Part shown: positions 27,262-36,187 of the stretch, piece after piece
Numbering within the stretch: position 1 is the stretch's first letter
Layout of the letters: each line of letters opens with the position of its first letter
Assembly: GCA_947475225.1 (NCBI GenBank)
Contig: CANJMQ010000032.1
Span: 1 to 40,549 of the forward strand
DNA length: 40,549 nt
Origin: Bradyrhizobiaceae bacterium
Lineage (GTDB): Bacteria > Pseudomonadota > Alphaproteobacteria > Rhizobiales > Aestuariivirgaceae
Direction: 5' to 3'
Notes under the pieces: model-generated
What the model was told of the DNA's origin: nothing
Databases searched by the model: none
Seen by the model: the letters and a program-made list of their open reading frames with translations, nothing else
Position numbers and translations under genes: made by a program

Positions 27262-28193
27262 GCAAGCGCCCGGTCCAGCGCCCGGTCCCTCAGGATCATC
27301 AGGATGCCCGCCACCACCACGATTCCCGCACCAATCCACGTCCAGAAATCCGGGAAATCGCCGAACAGCACGATTCCATAGATCACCGCCCAGATCATCG
27401 CCGAATATTCGAAGGGCGCCACGAAGTTTGTCTCCGCCAGGCGATAGGCATTGATGAACAGGATCATCGCGGTGCCTGCCAAGATGCCGTGGCCGAACAG
27501 CAGGATTGCGTCGAAAGCGGTGGGCCACATCGGCGGCCGCGACAGGAACACGAGGCTCGGATGCGTGAAGTGCCCGAAGTCAAAGCTGTTGAAGATGATT
27601 CCGATGGCCAGCGCCATGCCCGCATAGATGAAGTTCTGCCACGTCGCGATGACGATGGGCGACACTTTCTGGGAGAGCGGCCGGCCAAGCATTTGGCCTA
27701 CCGCGTAACCCATGGCCGAACCGAGCGCCAGCAGCGAGGCCGGTTCGAACACGCCGGCACCTGGCCGCACCATGATGAGCACGCCGATGAAGCCAGCAAT
27801 GATGGCGAGCCAGCGGTGGAACCGCACCCGCTCATGAAGCAACGGACCTGCGAGCCCCGCCACAAAGAACGGCATGGTAAAATAGATCGCCACCGCATTG
27901 GCAATGGGAATCGCAGCTATGGCCAGCACGAAGCACAGATATGCGGCGGAGAGAATCAGCCCCCGCAGGCACACGCGCCGCCACAGCGGCGTGGCGATGG
28001 ACCAGCCGCGCCCCTCCCGCCACAGCAAGAAGGCTATGACCGGCAGCGAGCCCACGCAACGGAACAGCAGCGTCTCATAGGCCGGGTAGCCGGACGACAT
28101 GTATTTGACGACGGCATCCTGCGCCGAAGCGAGACCTACTCCGACCAGCACGCAGGCCAGCGCCAGTGCGCGGTTGTCGGTCGCAAGCTTCAT
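27258..28193 (-). CDS. DMT-superfamily transporter (EamA domains)
   Basis: 311 residues with about ten hydrophobic helices in two EamA repeats. It starts LACVLVGVGLASAQDAVVKY with a re-entrant pattern typical of drug/metabolite exporters; GYAVGQMLGRPL and AYRLAETNFVAPFEYSAMIW mark the second repeat. The substrate is unknown. ATG 28193 lies 4 bp downstream of the stop of the MocR regulator on the same strand, so the two form one unit. The longer frame to 28328 would overlap that gene. Export of an amine, amino acid or sulfonate related to the regulator's ligand is a guess. Confidence 0.88.
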   Translation of the reverse strand: MKLATDNRALALACVLVGVGLASAQDAVVKYMSSGYPAYETLLFRCVGSLPVIAFLLWREGRGWSIATPLWRRVCLRGLILSAAYLCFVLAIAAIPIANAVAIYFTMPFFVAGLAGPLLHERVRFHRWLAIIAGFIGVLIMVRPGAGVFEPASLLALGSAMGYAVGQMLGRPLSQKVSPIVIATWQNFIYAGMALAIGIIFNSFDFGHFTHPSLVFLSRPPMWPTAFDAILLFGHGILAGTAMILFINAYRLAETNFVAPFEYSAMIWAVIYGIVLFGDFPDFWTWIGAGIVVVAGILMILRDRALDRALA

Positions 28194-28197
28194 GGGT

Positions 28198-29661
28198 TCA
28201 GCGCCGCACGAGGTCGGAGAGGATGCGGATGCCGGGTTCGATCTTCTGCTCGGCAATCGACGAGAAGGCGAGACGATAGAAATTGCGCGGTGCGTCCGTT
28301 GTACCAAAGGTGATGTGGCCTGGTTCAATCAGTACGCCCTTGGCGGCAGCGGTCCTGCCGAGCTCGTCGCTGTCGAGGCCCGCCGGGCCCTTCACCCAGA
28401 AGCTCGTGCCACCGAAGCTCGGCACGCGGCTTGCGTCAGGCAAGTACTGCTTCAGCGCCTCGCCCATGATCTCCCAGCGGGTGCGATAGGCCCGGTGCAA
28501 ACGGCGGATCAGCGTGTCGTGGTGTCCGAGCGACAGGAAAAGTGCCGCCGTCCGCTGGTTGTTGTTTGGGGCATGCCGCACCATCAGGCGCCGCAGTGCG
28601 CGGGCCTCGGCCACAATATTCTTCGGCGCCACGAGGAAGCCAAGGCGCAGGCCTGGGAACAACGTCTTGGACAGCGAGCCCACATAAATGACGCGGCCGT
28701 CGTCATCGAGCGACTTCAGCGCTGGGCAGGGCTCGTTCACATAATTCGTCTCGAACTCGTAGTCGTCCTCGATGATGACCACGTCATGCTTTGCGGCGCG
28801 CTTCAGAAGTTCCATGCGGCGCTCCAGCGGCATGGTCACAGTGGTCGGGAACTGATGGCTCGGCGTGGTGAAGACGAGGTCGCAGGCATCGAAGGCCTCG
28901 GAGGGTACGAGGCCCTTCTCGTCCACCGGCAGAAGCGAGACATGCGGTGTGCTGAGGTTGAAGATGTTGCGCACGTCGGGATAGCCCGGCTCTTCCATGC
29001 CCGCCCGCGTATCGCGCCCCACCAGCAGCGTGGTGAGCAGGTAGAGCGCGTTCTGGGCACCCAGCGTCACCAGGATTTCGTCATCATTGGCCATGATGCC
29101 GCGGCGTGGCAGGATGCGTCGGCGGATCTGCTCGACGAGCAATGGGTCGTCATGGGCCCAGGTGTCGTTGGTCCAGGAACCCAGCCACTTCTTGCCCAAC
29201 GCCTGTCTGGCACAGTCGCGCCACTCGGCCAGCGGGAACAGCGTGTGGTCGACCTGGCCATAAATGAAGGGGTAGGTGTAGGATTGCCAATCCAGAGGCT
29301 TCGAGACATTGGCCTGGTCGGCCGGCTGCATGGTCAACCGGCTCGACCAGTCGATTCCCGCGCTGGAGGCCGCCTGCTTCAGCGGTTGTTTCGGTGTGGA
29401 GGCCCCGTCCAGTGCCTTTTCGGCCACGTAATAGCCGGAGCGCTCGCGGGCCTTCAGGTAGCCGTCGTCAAGCAGACCCTGATATGCCAACACCACGGTA
29501 TTTCGGGAAACCCCCAGGCTCTTCGCCATCTTGCGGGTCGACGGAATCGGTTCCTCCCGGGCAAGTTGCCCGTCGAGGATTGCAGAGACGAGCGCCTCGC
29601 GGATCTGGGTCTGGAGGCTGGCGTGTTCGTTCCGCCGGATATGGACGAGCCAGTCGCGCAT
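28198..29661 (-). CDS. MocR-type GntR/aminotransferase regulator
   Basis: 487 residues. The N-terminal GntR winged helix is LQTQIREALVSAILDGQLAR, then PSTRKMAKSLGVSRNTVVLA and YQGLLDDGYLKARERSGYYV. A linker leads to a fold-type I aminotransferase domain with IIEDDYEFET and YVGSLSKTLFPGLRLGFLVA; the PLP lysine is at about residue 330. MocR proteins (GabR, PdxR, TauR) use PLP plus an amine as effector. ATG 29661 was chosen with AGGGA upstream. It is divergent from the soe operon across 89 bp containing TGGACCTAT half-sites. A TauR-like role linked to sulfonate and sulfite metabolism is attractive but inferred only from the neighbours. Confidence 0.92.
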   Translation of the reverse strand: MRDWLVHIRRNEHASLQTQIREALVSAILDGQLAREEPIPSTRKMAKSLGVSRNTVVLAYQGLLDDGYLKARERSGYYVAEKALDGASTPKQPLKQAASSAGIDWSSRLTMQPADQANVSKPLDWQSYTYPFIYGQVDHTLFPLAEWRDCARQALGKKWLGSWTNDTWAHDDPLLVEQIRRRILPRRGIMANDDEILVTLGAQNALYLLTTLLVGRDTRAGMEEPGYPDVRNIFNLSTPHVSLLPVDEKGLVPSEAFDACDLVFTTPSHQFPTTVTMPLERRMELLKRAAKHDVVIIEDDYEFETNYVNEPCPALKSLDDDGRVIYVGSLSKTLFPGLRLGFLVAPKNIVAEARALRRLMVRHAPNNNQRTAALFLSLGHHDTLIRRLHRAYRTRWEIMGEALKQYLPDASRVPSFGGTSFWVKGPAGLDSDELGRTAAAKGVLIEPGHITFGTTDAPRNFYRLAFSSIAEQKIEPGIRILSDLVRR

Positions 29662-29684
29662 TTGGTCCCTGTGAACGCTCTGTC

Positions 29685-29703
29685 TGGACCTATCATAGGT
29701 CCA
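29685..29703. promoter_or_regulatory. MocR operator between the regulator and soeA
   Basis: GGACCTA-TCA-TAGGTCC (29686-29702) is a perfect palindrome, giving two inverted TGGACCTATNAT half-sites. A third partial half-site, TTGGACACCT, lies at 29728-29737. MocR regulators typically bind paired TGGAC-type boxes, so this should control both the regulator and the molybdoenzyme operon. Confidence 0.75.
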
Positions 29704-29750
29704 AGAGAGTCGGTAGAGTAGAAAAGATTGGACACCTAGGCCGGACGCGC

Positions 29751-32558
29751 ATGACCGAACCCGTCGTAGATACCTCGCCCAAGAACTGGGATGAGGTGAA
29801 GACCACCACATGCTACATGTGCGCCTGCCGCTGCGGCATCAGGGTGCAGTTGAAGGATGGCCGCGTCACCTACATCGACGGCAACCCGGAGCATCCCGTC
29901 AACAAGGGGGTCATCTGCGGCAAGGGCGCGGCCGGCATCATGCAGCATTATTCCCCGGCTCGGCTTTCGAAGCCACTGCTGCGCGTGGGCCAGCGCGGCT
30001 CGGGCGAGTTCAAGGAGATCGAGTGGGATGAGGCTCTGGGCCTCGCTTCTAGTTGGCTCTCCGAGGTCCGCGCCAAGGACCCAAAGAAGCTCGCCTTCTT
30101 CACTGGGCGCGACCAGAGCCAGGGCCTTACCGGCTGGTGGGCCACGCAGTTCGGTACCCCCAACTATGCCGCCCACGGAGGCTTCTGTTCTGTCAACATG
30201 GCGGCAGCGGGTCTCTACACCTTCGGGGGCTCCTTCTGGGAGTTCGGTGAGCCGGACTGGAAGCACACGAAATACTTTATGCTGTTCGGCGTTGCCGAGG
30301 ACCATGGCTCGAACCCGATCAAGAAGGCGCTGGGTCAGTTGAAAGCCCGCGGCGCCAAGATCGTTTCGATCAACCCCATCCGTACCGGCTACTCGGCGAT
30401 TGCGGACGAATGGATCGGCATCCGTCCCGGCACTGACGGCCTGTTCGTCGGCGCGCTGATACATGAGCTGCTCACCGCCCAGAAGATCGACGGCGAATAC
30501 CTGCTCCGCTACACCAACTCGCCATGGCTCATCATCGAGAATGAGGGCGGTGCCGATGATGGGCTCTTCGTCCGCAATGCGCAGAATTCTGCGCTGGTAT
30601 GGGACAACCACTCGAACACAGCCATGCCGGCACTATCGTCCGATGCGGCCCCGAAGCTCATGGGCCGTTTCAAGATGCCGGATGGCCGCCGCGTCGTCAC
30701 TGCCTTCACGCTCATTGCCGAACGGTTCATCGATTCTGAATGGTCCGCCGAGAAAGTCTCCGAGCGCTGCGGCGTTCCGGTGGAGACCATCAGGCGTATC
30801 GCCGCCGAGCTCGCACGCACTGCCTTCGAGGAGGAGATTGCGCTCGACGTTCCGTGGACGGATCATCTTGGCCGTTATCACGAAAAGATGGTGGGCCGCC
30901 CCGTTTCCATGCACGCCATGCGTGGCATCTCCGCCCACGCCAACGGCTTCCAGACTTGCCGCACCATCCACCTTCTACAAATTCTGCTCGGCACCATCGA
31001 CGTACCGGGTGGATTTCGCTACAAGCCGCCGTTCCCCAAGCCACCACCGCCCGGCGTGAAGCCGGCTGGAAAGCCCGGTCAGGTAAAACCCAATACGCCG
31101 CTCCCGGGGCCCCCACTCGGTTTTGTCACCTCGCCGGAAGATCTGCTGGTGGACGCTGAGGGAATTCCGCAGCGGCTGGACAAAGCCTATAGCTGGGACG
31201 CGCCGCTGGCCGCCCACGGCATGATGCACATGGTCATTACCAATGCCGCCAAGAAGGATCCCTACGGCATTGACGTCCTATTCATGTACATGGCCAACAT
31301 GAGTTGGAACTCGGCAATGAACGTGCCTGACACCATCAGGTATCTCACGCAGAAGGAGCCGGACGGCAGCTACACTATCCCCAAGATCATCTATTCGGAC
31401 GCTTACGCCTCCGAGATGGTGCATTACGCCGACCTCATACTACCCGATACCACCTACCTCGAGCGCTGGGATTGCATCTCGCTCCTCGATCGCCCGATAT
31501 CGGAAGCTGATGGCCCGGCGGATTCCATTCGCCAGCCGGTGGTCGAGCCAGACCGTGACGTGCGCCCCTTCCAGACCGTGCTGCTTGACCTCGGCACGCG
31601 CATCGGCCTCACGGGCATGACGCGCACCGATGGCTCGCCACGCTATCCCGGCGGCTACCCGGATTACATCGTCAACCATGAGCGCGCACCCGGCATCGGC
31701 CCGCTCGCCGGGTTCCGCGGACCCAATGGCCGCGCGCAGGGGCGCGGCACACCCAATCCAGAGCAGTTGCAGCACTACATCGACAACGGCTGCCACTGGT
31801 TCTACGAACTCCCCGATCACATGAAGTATTATCGCCATGTAAACTGGGCCTATCTCGATTGGGCAACCTTCTTCGGCTTCATCGGCAAGCCGGAACCCGT
31901 CATCCACCAGCTTTATTGCGAGCCGCTGCAGAAGTTCCGCCTCTCTGCCAGGGGGCACGGCAAGGTCGTTGCGCCTGCCGAGCATCGCAGTCGCATCGCC
32001 AGCTACTTCGACCCCATCCCCTTCTGGTATCCACCCTTCGAGGGCGAGATGGTGTCGGATGCGGAGTTCCCCATGCATGCCGTCACCCAGAGGCCGATGG
32101 CCATGTATCACTCCTGGGGCTCGCAGAACGCCTGGCTCCGTCAGATCATGTCACGCAATTGGCTCTACATGGCGCGCGAGATGGCAGCGAAACTTAAGGT
32201 CGCGGATGGTGATTGGGTCACCGTCACCTCGCACCATGGAAAGATCAAGGCGCAAGCTAAACTCATGGATGGGGTGAACCCGGAAACCGTCTGGACCTGG
32301 AACGCCATCGGCAAGCGCTCCGGCACCTGGGGGTTGAAGCCCGGCTCGGACGAATCAAAACAGGGTTTTCTCCTCAACCATTTGATCTCCGAATTGCTGC
32401 CCGAGCGAGAGGGCGGTTATCGTTATTCAAACAGCGATCCCATCACCGGGCAGGCCGCTTGGTACGATCTCCGCGTTCGCGTCGAGAAGGCCTCCGACCA
32501 GTCGGATGTCAGTGAGCCACAATTTGCCACTCTTAAGCCGCTCGAGAGGGTCGAATGA
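29751..32558 (+). CDS. soeA: Molybdopterin oxidoreductase catalytic subunit, SoeA-like (sulfite dehydrogenase)
   Basis: 935 residues of the DMSO-reductase superfamily. An N-terminal [4Fe-4S] site has C21, C24, C28 and C56 in TTCYMCACRCGI ... GVICGKG. There is no Tat signal, so it stays in the cytoplasm, as in SoeA. FGVAEDHGSNPIKKALGQLK and SINPIRTGYSAIADEWIGIR contact the cofactor; a proline-rich insert (PPFPKPPPPGVKPAGKPG) lies mid-protein. The C-terminal domain has MYHSWGSQNAWLRQI and KVADGDWVTVTSHHGKIKA. Domain order and the three-gene layout match SoeABC, which oxidises cytoplasmic sulfite to sulfate and passes electrons to quinone. Polysulfide, thiosulfate or formate enzymes of the superfamily are alternatives. 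The next gene overlaps by 4 bp (ATGA). Confidence 0.82.
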   Translation: MTEPVVDTSPKNWDEVKTTTCYMCACRCGIRVQLKDGRVTYIDGNPEHPVNKGVICGKGAAGIMQHYSPARLSKPLLRVGQRGSGEFKEIEWDEALGLASSWLSEVRAKDPKKLAFFTGRDQSQGLTGWWATQFGTPNYAAHGGFCSVNMAAAGLYTFGGSFWEFGEPDWKHTKYFMLFGVAEDHGSNPIKKALGQLKARGAKIVSINPIRTGYSAIADEWIGIRPGTDGLFVGALIHELLTAQKIDGEYLLRYTNSPWLIIENEGGADDGLFVRNAQNSALVWDNHSNTAMPALSSDAAPKLMGRFKMPDGRRVVTAFTLIAERFIDSEWSAEKVSERCGVPVETIRRIAAELARTAFEEEIALDVPWTDHLGRYHEKMVGRPVSMHAMRGISAHANGFQTCRTIHLLQILLGTIDVPGGFRYKPPFPKPPPPGVKPAGKPGQVKPNTPLPGPPLGFVTSPEDLLVDAEGIPQRLDKAYSWDAPLAAHGMMHMVITNAAKKDPYGIDVLFMYMANMSWNSAMNVPDTIRYLTQKEPDGSYTIPKIIYSDAYASEMVHYADLILPDTTYLERWDCISLLDRPISEADGPADSIRQPVVEPDRDVRPFQTVLLDLGTRIGLTGMTRTDGSPRYPGGYPDYIVNHERAPGIGPLAGFRGPNGRAQGRGTPNPEQLQHYIDNGCHWFYELPDHMKYYRHVNWAYLDWATFFGFIGKPEPVIHQLYCEPLQKFRLSARGHGKVVAPAEHRSRIASYFDPIPFWYPPFEGEMVSDAEFPMHAVTQRPMAMYHSWGSQNAWLRQIMSRNWLYMAREMAAKLKVADGDWVTVTSHHGKIKAQAKLMDGVNPETVWTWNAIGKRSGTWGLKPGSDESKQGFLLNHLISELLPEREGGYRYSNSDPITGQAAWYDLRVRVEKASDQSDVSEPQFATLKPLERVE

Positions 32559-33352
32559 CGTCGCTTCCTCCGCCCTCAGCCAAGAAACTTGGCCTCGTCA
32601 TTGACCTCGACACCTGTGTCGGCTGCCAGGCCTGTGTCACCTCCTGCAAGGAGTGGAACACGCAGGGCTATTCGGCCCCGCTCACCGATACAAACCCCTA
32701 CGCATCCGATCCGTCCGGCGTCTGGCTCAATCGCGTCCATGGCTATGAAGTGAAGGAGCAGGGCCAGGACCAGTCCCGCATCGTTCACTTCCCACGCTCC
32801 TGCCTCCACTGCGAGGAACCCGCTTGCGTCACGGTCTGCCCGACGGGCGCGAGCTACAAGCGCGCGGAAGACGGCATCGTGCTTGTGAATCCTGAAACCT
32901 GTATCGGCTGCAAGCTGTGCTCATGGGCCTGCCCCTATGGAGCGCGCGAATATGACCAGAGCCAAGGCGTGATGAAGAAATGCACGCTTTGCGTCGACCG
33001 CATCTATAACGAGAACTTTGAGCCAGAGGACCGCCAGCCAGCCTGCGTCAAGGCCTGTCCGACGGGTGCTCGCCACTTCGGCGACCTGGGAGACTCGACT
33101 TCGAAGGTCTCGCAACTCGTCGCCGAGCGCGGTGGCTACGACCTGCTTCCGGAAATGGGCTACAAGCCGGTCAACAAATATCTTCCCCCGCGCGCGCGAC
33201 GCGATGCCACCAACTCACCTGCCGAGGCATTGCCCCGCCCTGACGGTTCCGCCTTTGATCGCCTTTTCCAGTGGGCGGACAGGGTGCTCTCGCCACGCAG
33301 GGCTGACGGCCGCACCTCTGACCTCGACCATTCCGGAAAGCTTGAAGGCTAA
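32555..33352 (+). CDS. soeB: Four-cluster ferredoxin-like electron transfer subunit, SoeB-like
   Basis: 265 residues with four cysteine groups for [4Fe-4S] clusters: CVGCQACVTSC, CLHCEEPACVTVCPTGA, CIGCKLCSWACPYGA, and CTLCVDR with ACVKACPTGARHF. This is the DmsB/SoeB pattern that links the molybdenum subunit to the membrane anchor. No export signal is present. The last 60 residues are hydrophilic and of unknown role. The start overlaps the soeA stop, and soeC begins 2 bp after its stop. Confidence 0.93.
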   Translation: MTSLPPPSAKKLGLVIDLDTCVGCQACVTSCKEWNTQGYSAPLTDTNPYASDPSGVWLNRVHGYEVKEQGQDQSRIVHFPRSCLHCEEPACVTVCPTGASYKRAEDGIVLVNPETCIGCKLCSWACPYGAREYDQSQGVMKKCTLCVDRIYNENFEPEDRQPACVKACPTGARHFGDLGDSTSKVSQLVAERGGYDLLPEMGYKPVNKYLPPRARRDATNSPAEALPRPDGSAFDRLFQWADRVLSPRRADGRTSDLDHSGKLEG

Positions 33353-33354
33353 GC

Positions 33355-34284
33355 ATGCATCCCGCCTATTCCGTCATCCTGTTCACGACGGCCACGGGTG
33401 CTGGCTATGGTCTCCTGGTGCTGCTCGCCCTTGTCGGCATCAGTCATGGCGAAGCAACAACTATCGCCTTCGGTCTCACGTCTATGGTGATCGCGCTCGG
33501 CCTCATCTCCATCGGCCTGCTTGCCTCCACCTTCCACCTCGGCCACCCGGAGCGCGCCTGGCGCGCCCTCTCGCAGTGGCGCTCATCATGGCTGTCTCGC
33601 GAAGGCGTGCTGGCCATCGTGACCTATGTTCCCGCCGTGCTCTTCGGTGTCGTGTGGTCGGGCCTCATCCATGCTCCCGACCTCATCAAACCGCTGGCCG
33701 TCATCACCGTCGTTCTCGCCATGCTCACCGTGATGTCCACCGGCAAGATCTATTCGACACTCAAAACCATCCGCGCCTGGCACAATCCCTGGACGGTCTG
33801 GGTCTATCTGACTTTCGCGCTGGCGACCGGAGTAACCATCCTCGCCGCCATTACCTCCGTCTTCGGCAACTTCCCTGCCTTCCTCGTGTACTTCTCTTCC
33901 GCGTGGATGGCGGTCGCCCTCATCGTTAAGGTTCTCTACTGGCGCAGCGTCGATGCTGCCCCGCGTGACCTCACGATGGGTGATGCAACCGGCCTCGGTC
34001 GCCTCGGCAAGGTCGGCCAGTGGGAATTGCCGCACTCCGTTCCGAACTACGTTCAGAAGGAAATGGGCTATGCGGTGGCCCGCAAGCATGCCGCGAAACT
34101 GCGTAAGCTGGTGATCGCCGCGCTGGTCCTTGCCATCCTCCTGATGCTCTCCGCACTCGTCGTGCCCCATGCCGCCTTGCTCTCCATGGCGCTGGTGCTC
34201 TTCGCTTCAGTTGTGCAGCGTTGGCTTTTCTTCGCGGAAGCCCAGCATGTGGTAACATTATTCTATGGCGCGGAGGCCGCCTGA
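33355..34284 (+). CDS. soeC: Membrane anchor subunit, DmsC/SoeC-like
   Basis: 309 residues, with about eight transmembrane helices, of the DmsC family. Early features are YSVILFTTATGAGYGLLVLL and FHLGHPERAWRALSQWRSSW followed by LSREG, the conserved cytoplasm-facing loop of DmsC proteins. The C-terminal half carries VPHAALLSMALVLFASVVQR. It would dock SoeAB on the inner membrane and hand electrons to ubiquinone. The stop TGA overlaps the following metallo-hydrolase ATG by one base, so four genes are translationally linked. Confidence 0.9.
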   Translation: MHPAYSVILFTTATGAGYGLLVLLALVGISHGEATTIAFGLTSMVIALGLISIGLLASTFHLGHPERAWRALSQWRSSWLSREGVLAIVTYVPAVLFGVVWSGLIHAPDLIKPLAVITVVLAMLTVMSTGKIYSTLKTIRAWHNPWTVWVYLTFALATGVTILAAITSVFGNFPAFLVYFSSAWMAVALIVKVLYWRSVDAAPRDLTMGDATGLGRLGKVGQWELPHSVPNYVQKEMGYAVARKHAAKLRKLVIAALVLAILLMLSALVVPHAALLSMALVLFASVVQRWLFFAEAQHVVTLFYGAEAA

Positions 34285-35105
34285 TGCTCTGTGATGGCGT
34301 CACGTGGCTGGATGACTGGTTCGCGGTGGAGGAGGTGGCTCCTGGTGTCATCGCTATCGGCGAACCGCGCTTCCACCAAATCAACTGGAATTACCTGATC
34401 CTCGGAGAGCGCAGGGCCCTGATGTTCGATACGGGCCCCGGCGTGCGCGATATCTCGAAGGCGGTACGCGCGCTCACGACGCTCCCCGTCATGGCACTGC
34501 CTTCGCATATGCATTTTGACCACACAGGTGGTCTTTCGGGGTTCTCCAGCATTGCGCTTCCAGATCTTTCCGTCCTCCGGGCCTGCATGAAGGACGGCTG
34601 GCTTATGCCGTCGGATGACCTCTATGTCGGCTACTGGGAGGGCATGACTTGGGTTCCCGTGAAGCCCACCCACTGGCTCGCCATCGGATCGGAGATCGAT
34701 TTGGGTGGGCGCCGCCTCACCCTTCTACACACCCCCGGTCACTCGCCTGATTCGGTTTCCCTGCATGACAAGGCCAATGGTCTCCTGTTTGCCGCGGACT
34801 TCGTTTACCCGGGCAAGCTCTATGCACAAATCGCCAACTCCGACCTGAAGTCCTACCTAGACACAGCCGAGGCCCTGCTGCCACAAGTGGCAGCGGCCAC
34901 CGCAGTTCTGTCCGCCCACGGCAAGCCGGACGTCCAACGCCTCCACCGCGCGCCCCGCCTCGCGCGTCATGACATAGCCGACCTAGGCAACAGCCTCCGC
35001 AGTCTCAAGGCCTCCGGCCAGCGCCCCGCCGCCTGGCCGGTGAATGACCGGATGAGCCTTCTTCTGTCCGACGAGGCGTTTCGCTCTTGGCAAGAGGCTG
35101 GATAG
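34284..35105 (+). CDS. Metallo-beta-lactamase-fold hydrolase
   Basis: 273 residues. The binuclear metal site is SHMHFDHTGG (HxHxDH), followed by a HTPGHSPDSVSL histidine, AADFVY (bridging aspartate) and a C-terminal SAHGKPDV histidine. The family includes glyoxalase II, persulfide dioxygenases and lactonases. Placement as the fourth gene of the soe operon raises the possibility of a sulfur substrate feeding sulfite to SoeABC, but the sequence motifs alone do not show this. ATG 34284 overlaps the soeC stop (TGATG). Confidence 0.87.
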   Translation: MLCDGVTWLDDWFAVEEVAPGVIAIGEPRFHQINWNYLILGERRALMFDTGPGVRDISKAVRALTTLPVMALPSHMHFDHTGGLSGFSSIALPDLSVLRACMKDGWLMPSDDLYVGYWEGMTWVPVKPTHWLAIGSEIDLGGRRLTLLHTPGHSPDSVSLHDKANGLLFAADFVYPGKLYAQIANSDLKSYLDTAEALLPQVAAATAVLSAHGKPDVQRLHRAPRLARHDIADLGNSLRSLKASGQRPAAWPVNDRMSLLLSDEAFRSWQEAG

Positions 35106-35109
35106 GGAT

Positions 35110-35125
35110 ATAAAGAAGTCTTTAT
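35110..35125. promoter_or_regulatory. Palindromic operator upstream of homocysteine methyltransferase
   Basis: ATAAAGA-AG-TCTTTAT is a perfect inverted repeat with a 2-bp centre, ending 22 bp before the start codon. AT-rich ATAAAGA boxes of this type are reported for ArsR-family regulators of methionine/SAH metabolism (SahR/SamR) in proteobacteria; the match is from memory. Confidence 0.6.
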
Positions 35126-35147
35126 GTTGTCTGCCACGGAGGCCACC

Positions 35148-36164
35148 ATGACCCGCCCGTCCTTTACCGAAGCCCTCGCTACCCGTCCTTGGCTACTGGC
35201 CGATGGAGCCACCGGAACGAATTACTTCCAGATGGGCCTCGAATCCGGTGATGCCCCGGAAATGTGGAATTTCGATCATGCGGAGCGGGTTCGTTCGCTG
35301 CATCGTCGCTTCATCGAGGCGGGGGCTGACATCGTCCTCACCAACTCCTTCGGTGGCAACCGCCATCGCCTGAAGCTCCACAATGCGCAAGGTCAGGTCC
35401 GCGAGATCAACATCGCCGCCGCCAAGAATGCCCGTGCCGAGGCTGATGCGGCAGGCCGCGCGGTCTATGTCGGCGGCTCCGTCGGCCCAACCGGCGAGAT
35501 CATGGAGCCCATCGGGGCCATGTCGCATGATGAGGCGGTCAAGGCCTTTGCCGAGCAGGCGCTGGCACTCAAGGACGGCGGCGTGGACGTCCTTTGGATC
35601 GAGACCATGTCGTCCGAGGAGGAACTCAAGGCCGCCGTCGAGGGCTGCGCCCAGGCGGGCCTTCCCATCGTCACCACCATGAGCTTCGACACCAACGGCC
35701 GCACCATGATGGGCATCACCCCAAAGGCCTTCGGCGCCATGACTGCGGCTCTCCCCACCCAACCGGTTGCCATCGGCGCCAATTGCGGTGTGGGTGCTTC
35801 GGAACTGGTCGCCACCGTTCTGGGCATTTCGGAAGCACGCCCCGACGCGGCAGTGGTCGCCAAGGGCAACTGCGGCATCCCGCAATATGTCGACGGCCAC
35901 ATTCATTACACCGGTACGCCGGAACTCATGGCCGACTATGCCCGTATCGCACTGGATGCCGGCGCCAAGATTATTGGCGGCTGCTGCGGCACCAGCCCGG
36001 AGCACCTTGCGGCGATGCGCAAGTCGCTGGAAGGCTACAGCAAGGGCAGCCGTCCCTCGCTGGAACTCATCGAAACAAAGCTCGGCCCCGTGTCCGAGCT
36101 TGCCAAGGGTCACGACGCCGCTGCCGCCGGTGCCGCCCGCCGCGAACGCCGCCGCGGGAATTGA
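35148..36164 (+). CDS. Homocysteine S-methyltransferase (split methionine synthase component)
   Basis: 338 residues of the pfam02574 barrel, as in the N-terminal domain of MetH and in betaine-homocysteine methyltransferase. The opening LLADGATGTNYFQMGLESGD, IVLTNSFGGNRHRLKLHN and GGSVGPTGEIMEPIGAMSHD are typical. The zinc ligands are C213 (GANCGVG) and C279-C280 (GGCCGTS). It transfers a methyl group to homocysteine to make methionine. It lacks the pterin, cobalamin and activation domains of MetH, and a separate corrinoid protein begins at 39998, so a split methionine synthase is likely. ATG 35148 has GGAGG upstream; ATG 35124 would lie inside the palindromic operator region. Confidence 0.88.
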   Translation: MTRPSFTEALATRPWLLADGATGTNYFQMGLESGDAPEMWNFDHAERVRSLHRRFIEAGADIVLTNSFGGNRHRLKLHNAQGQVREINIAAAKNARAEADAAGRAVYVGGSVGPTGEIMEPIGAMSHDEAVKAFAEQALALKDGGVDVLWIETMSSEEELKAAVEGCAQAGLPIVTTMSFDTNGRTMMGITPKAFGAMTAALPTQPVAIGANCGVGASELVATVLGISEARPDAAVVAKGNCGIPQYVDGHIHYTGTPELMADYARIALDAGAKIIGGCCGTSPEHLAAMRKSLEGYSKGSRPSLELIETKLGPVSELAKGHDAAAAGAARRERRRGN

Positions 36165-36187
36165 CGTCCGTCAAAGACCACTGACCC

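Noticed and set aside
28099..29721. 540-codon plus-strand frame
   Set aside because: Antisense to the MocR regulator gene, whose DNA-binding and PLP motifs are intact.
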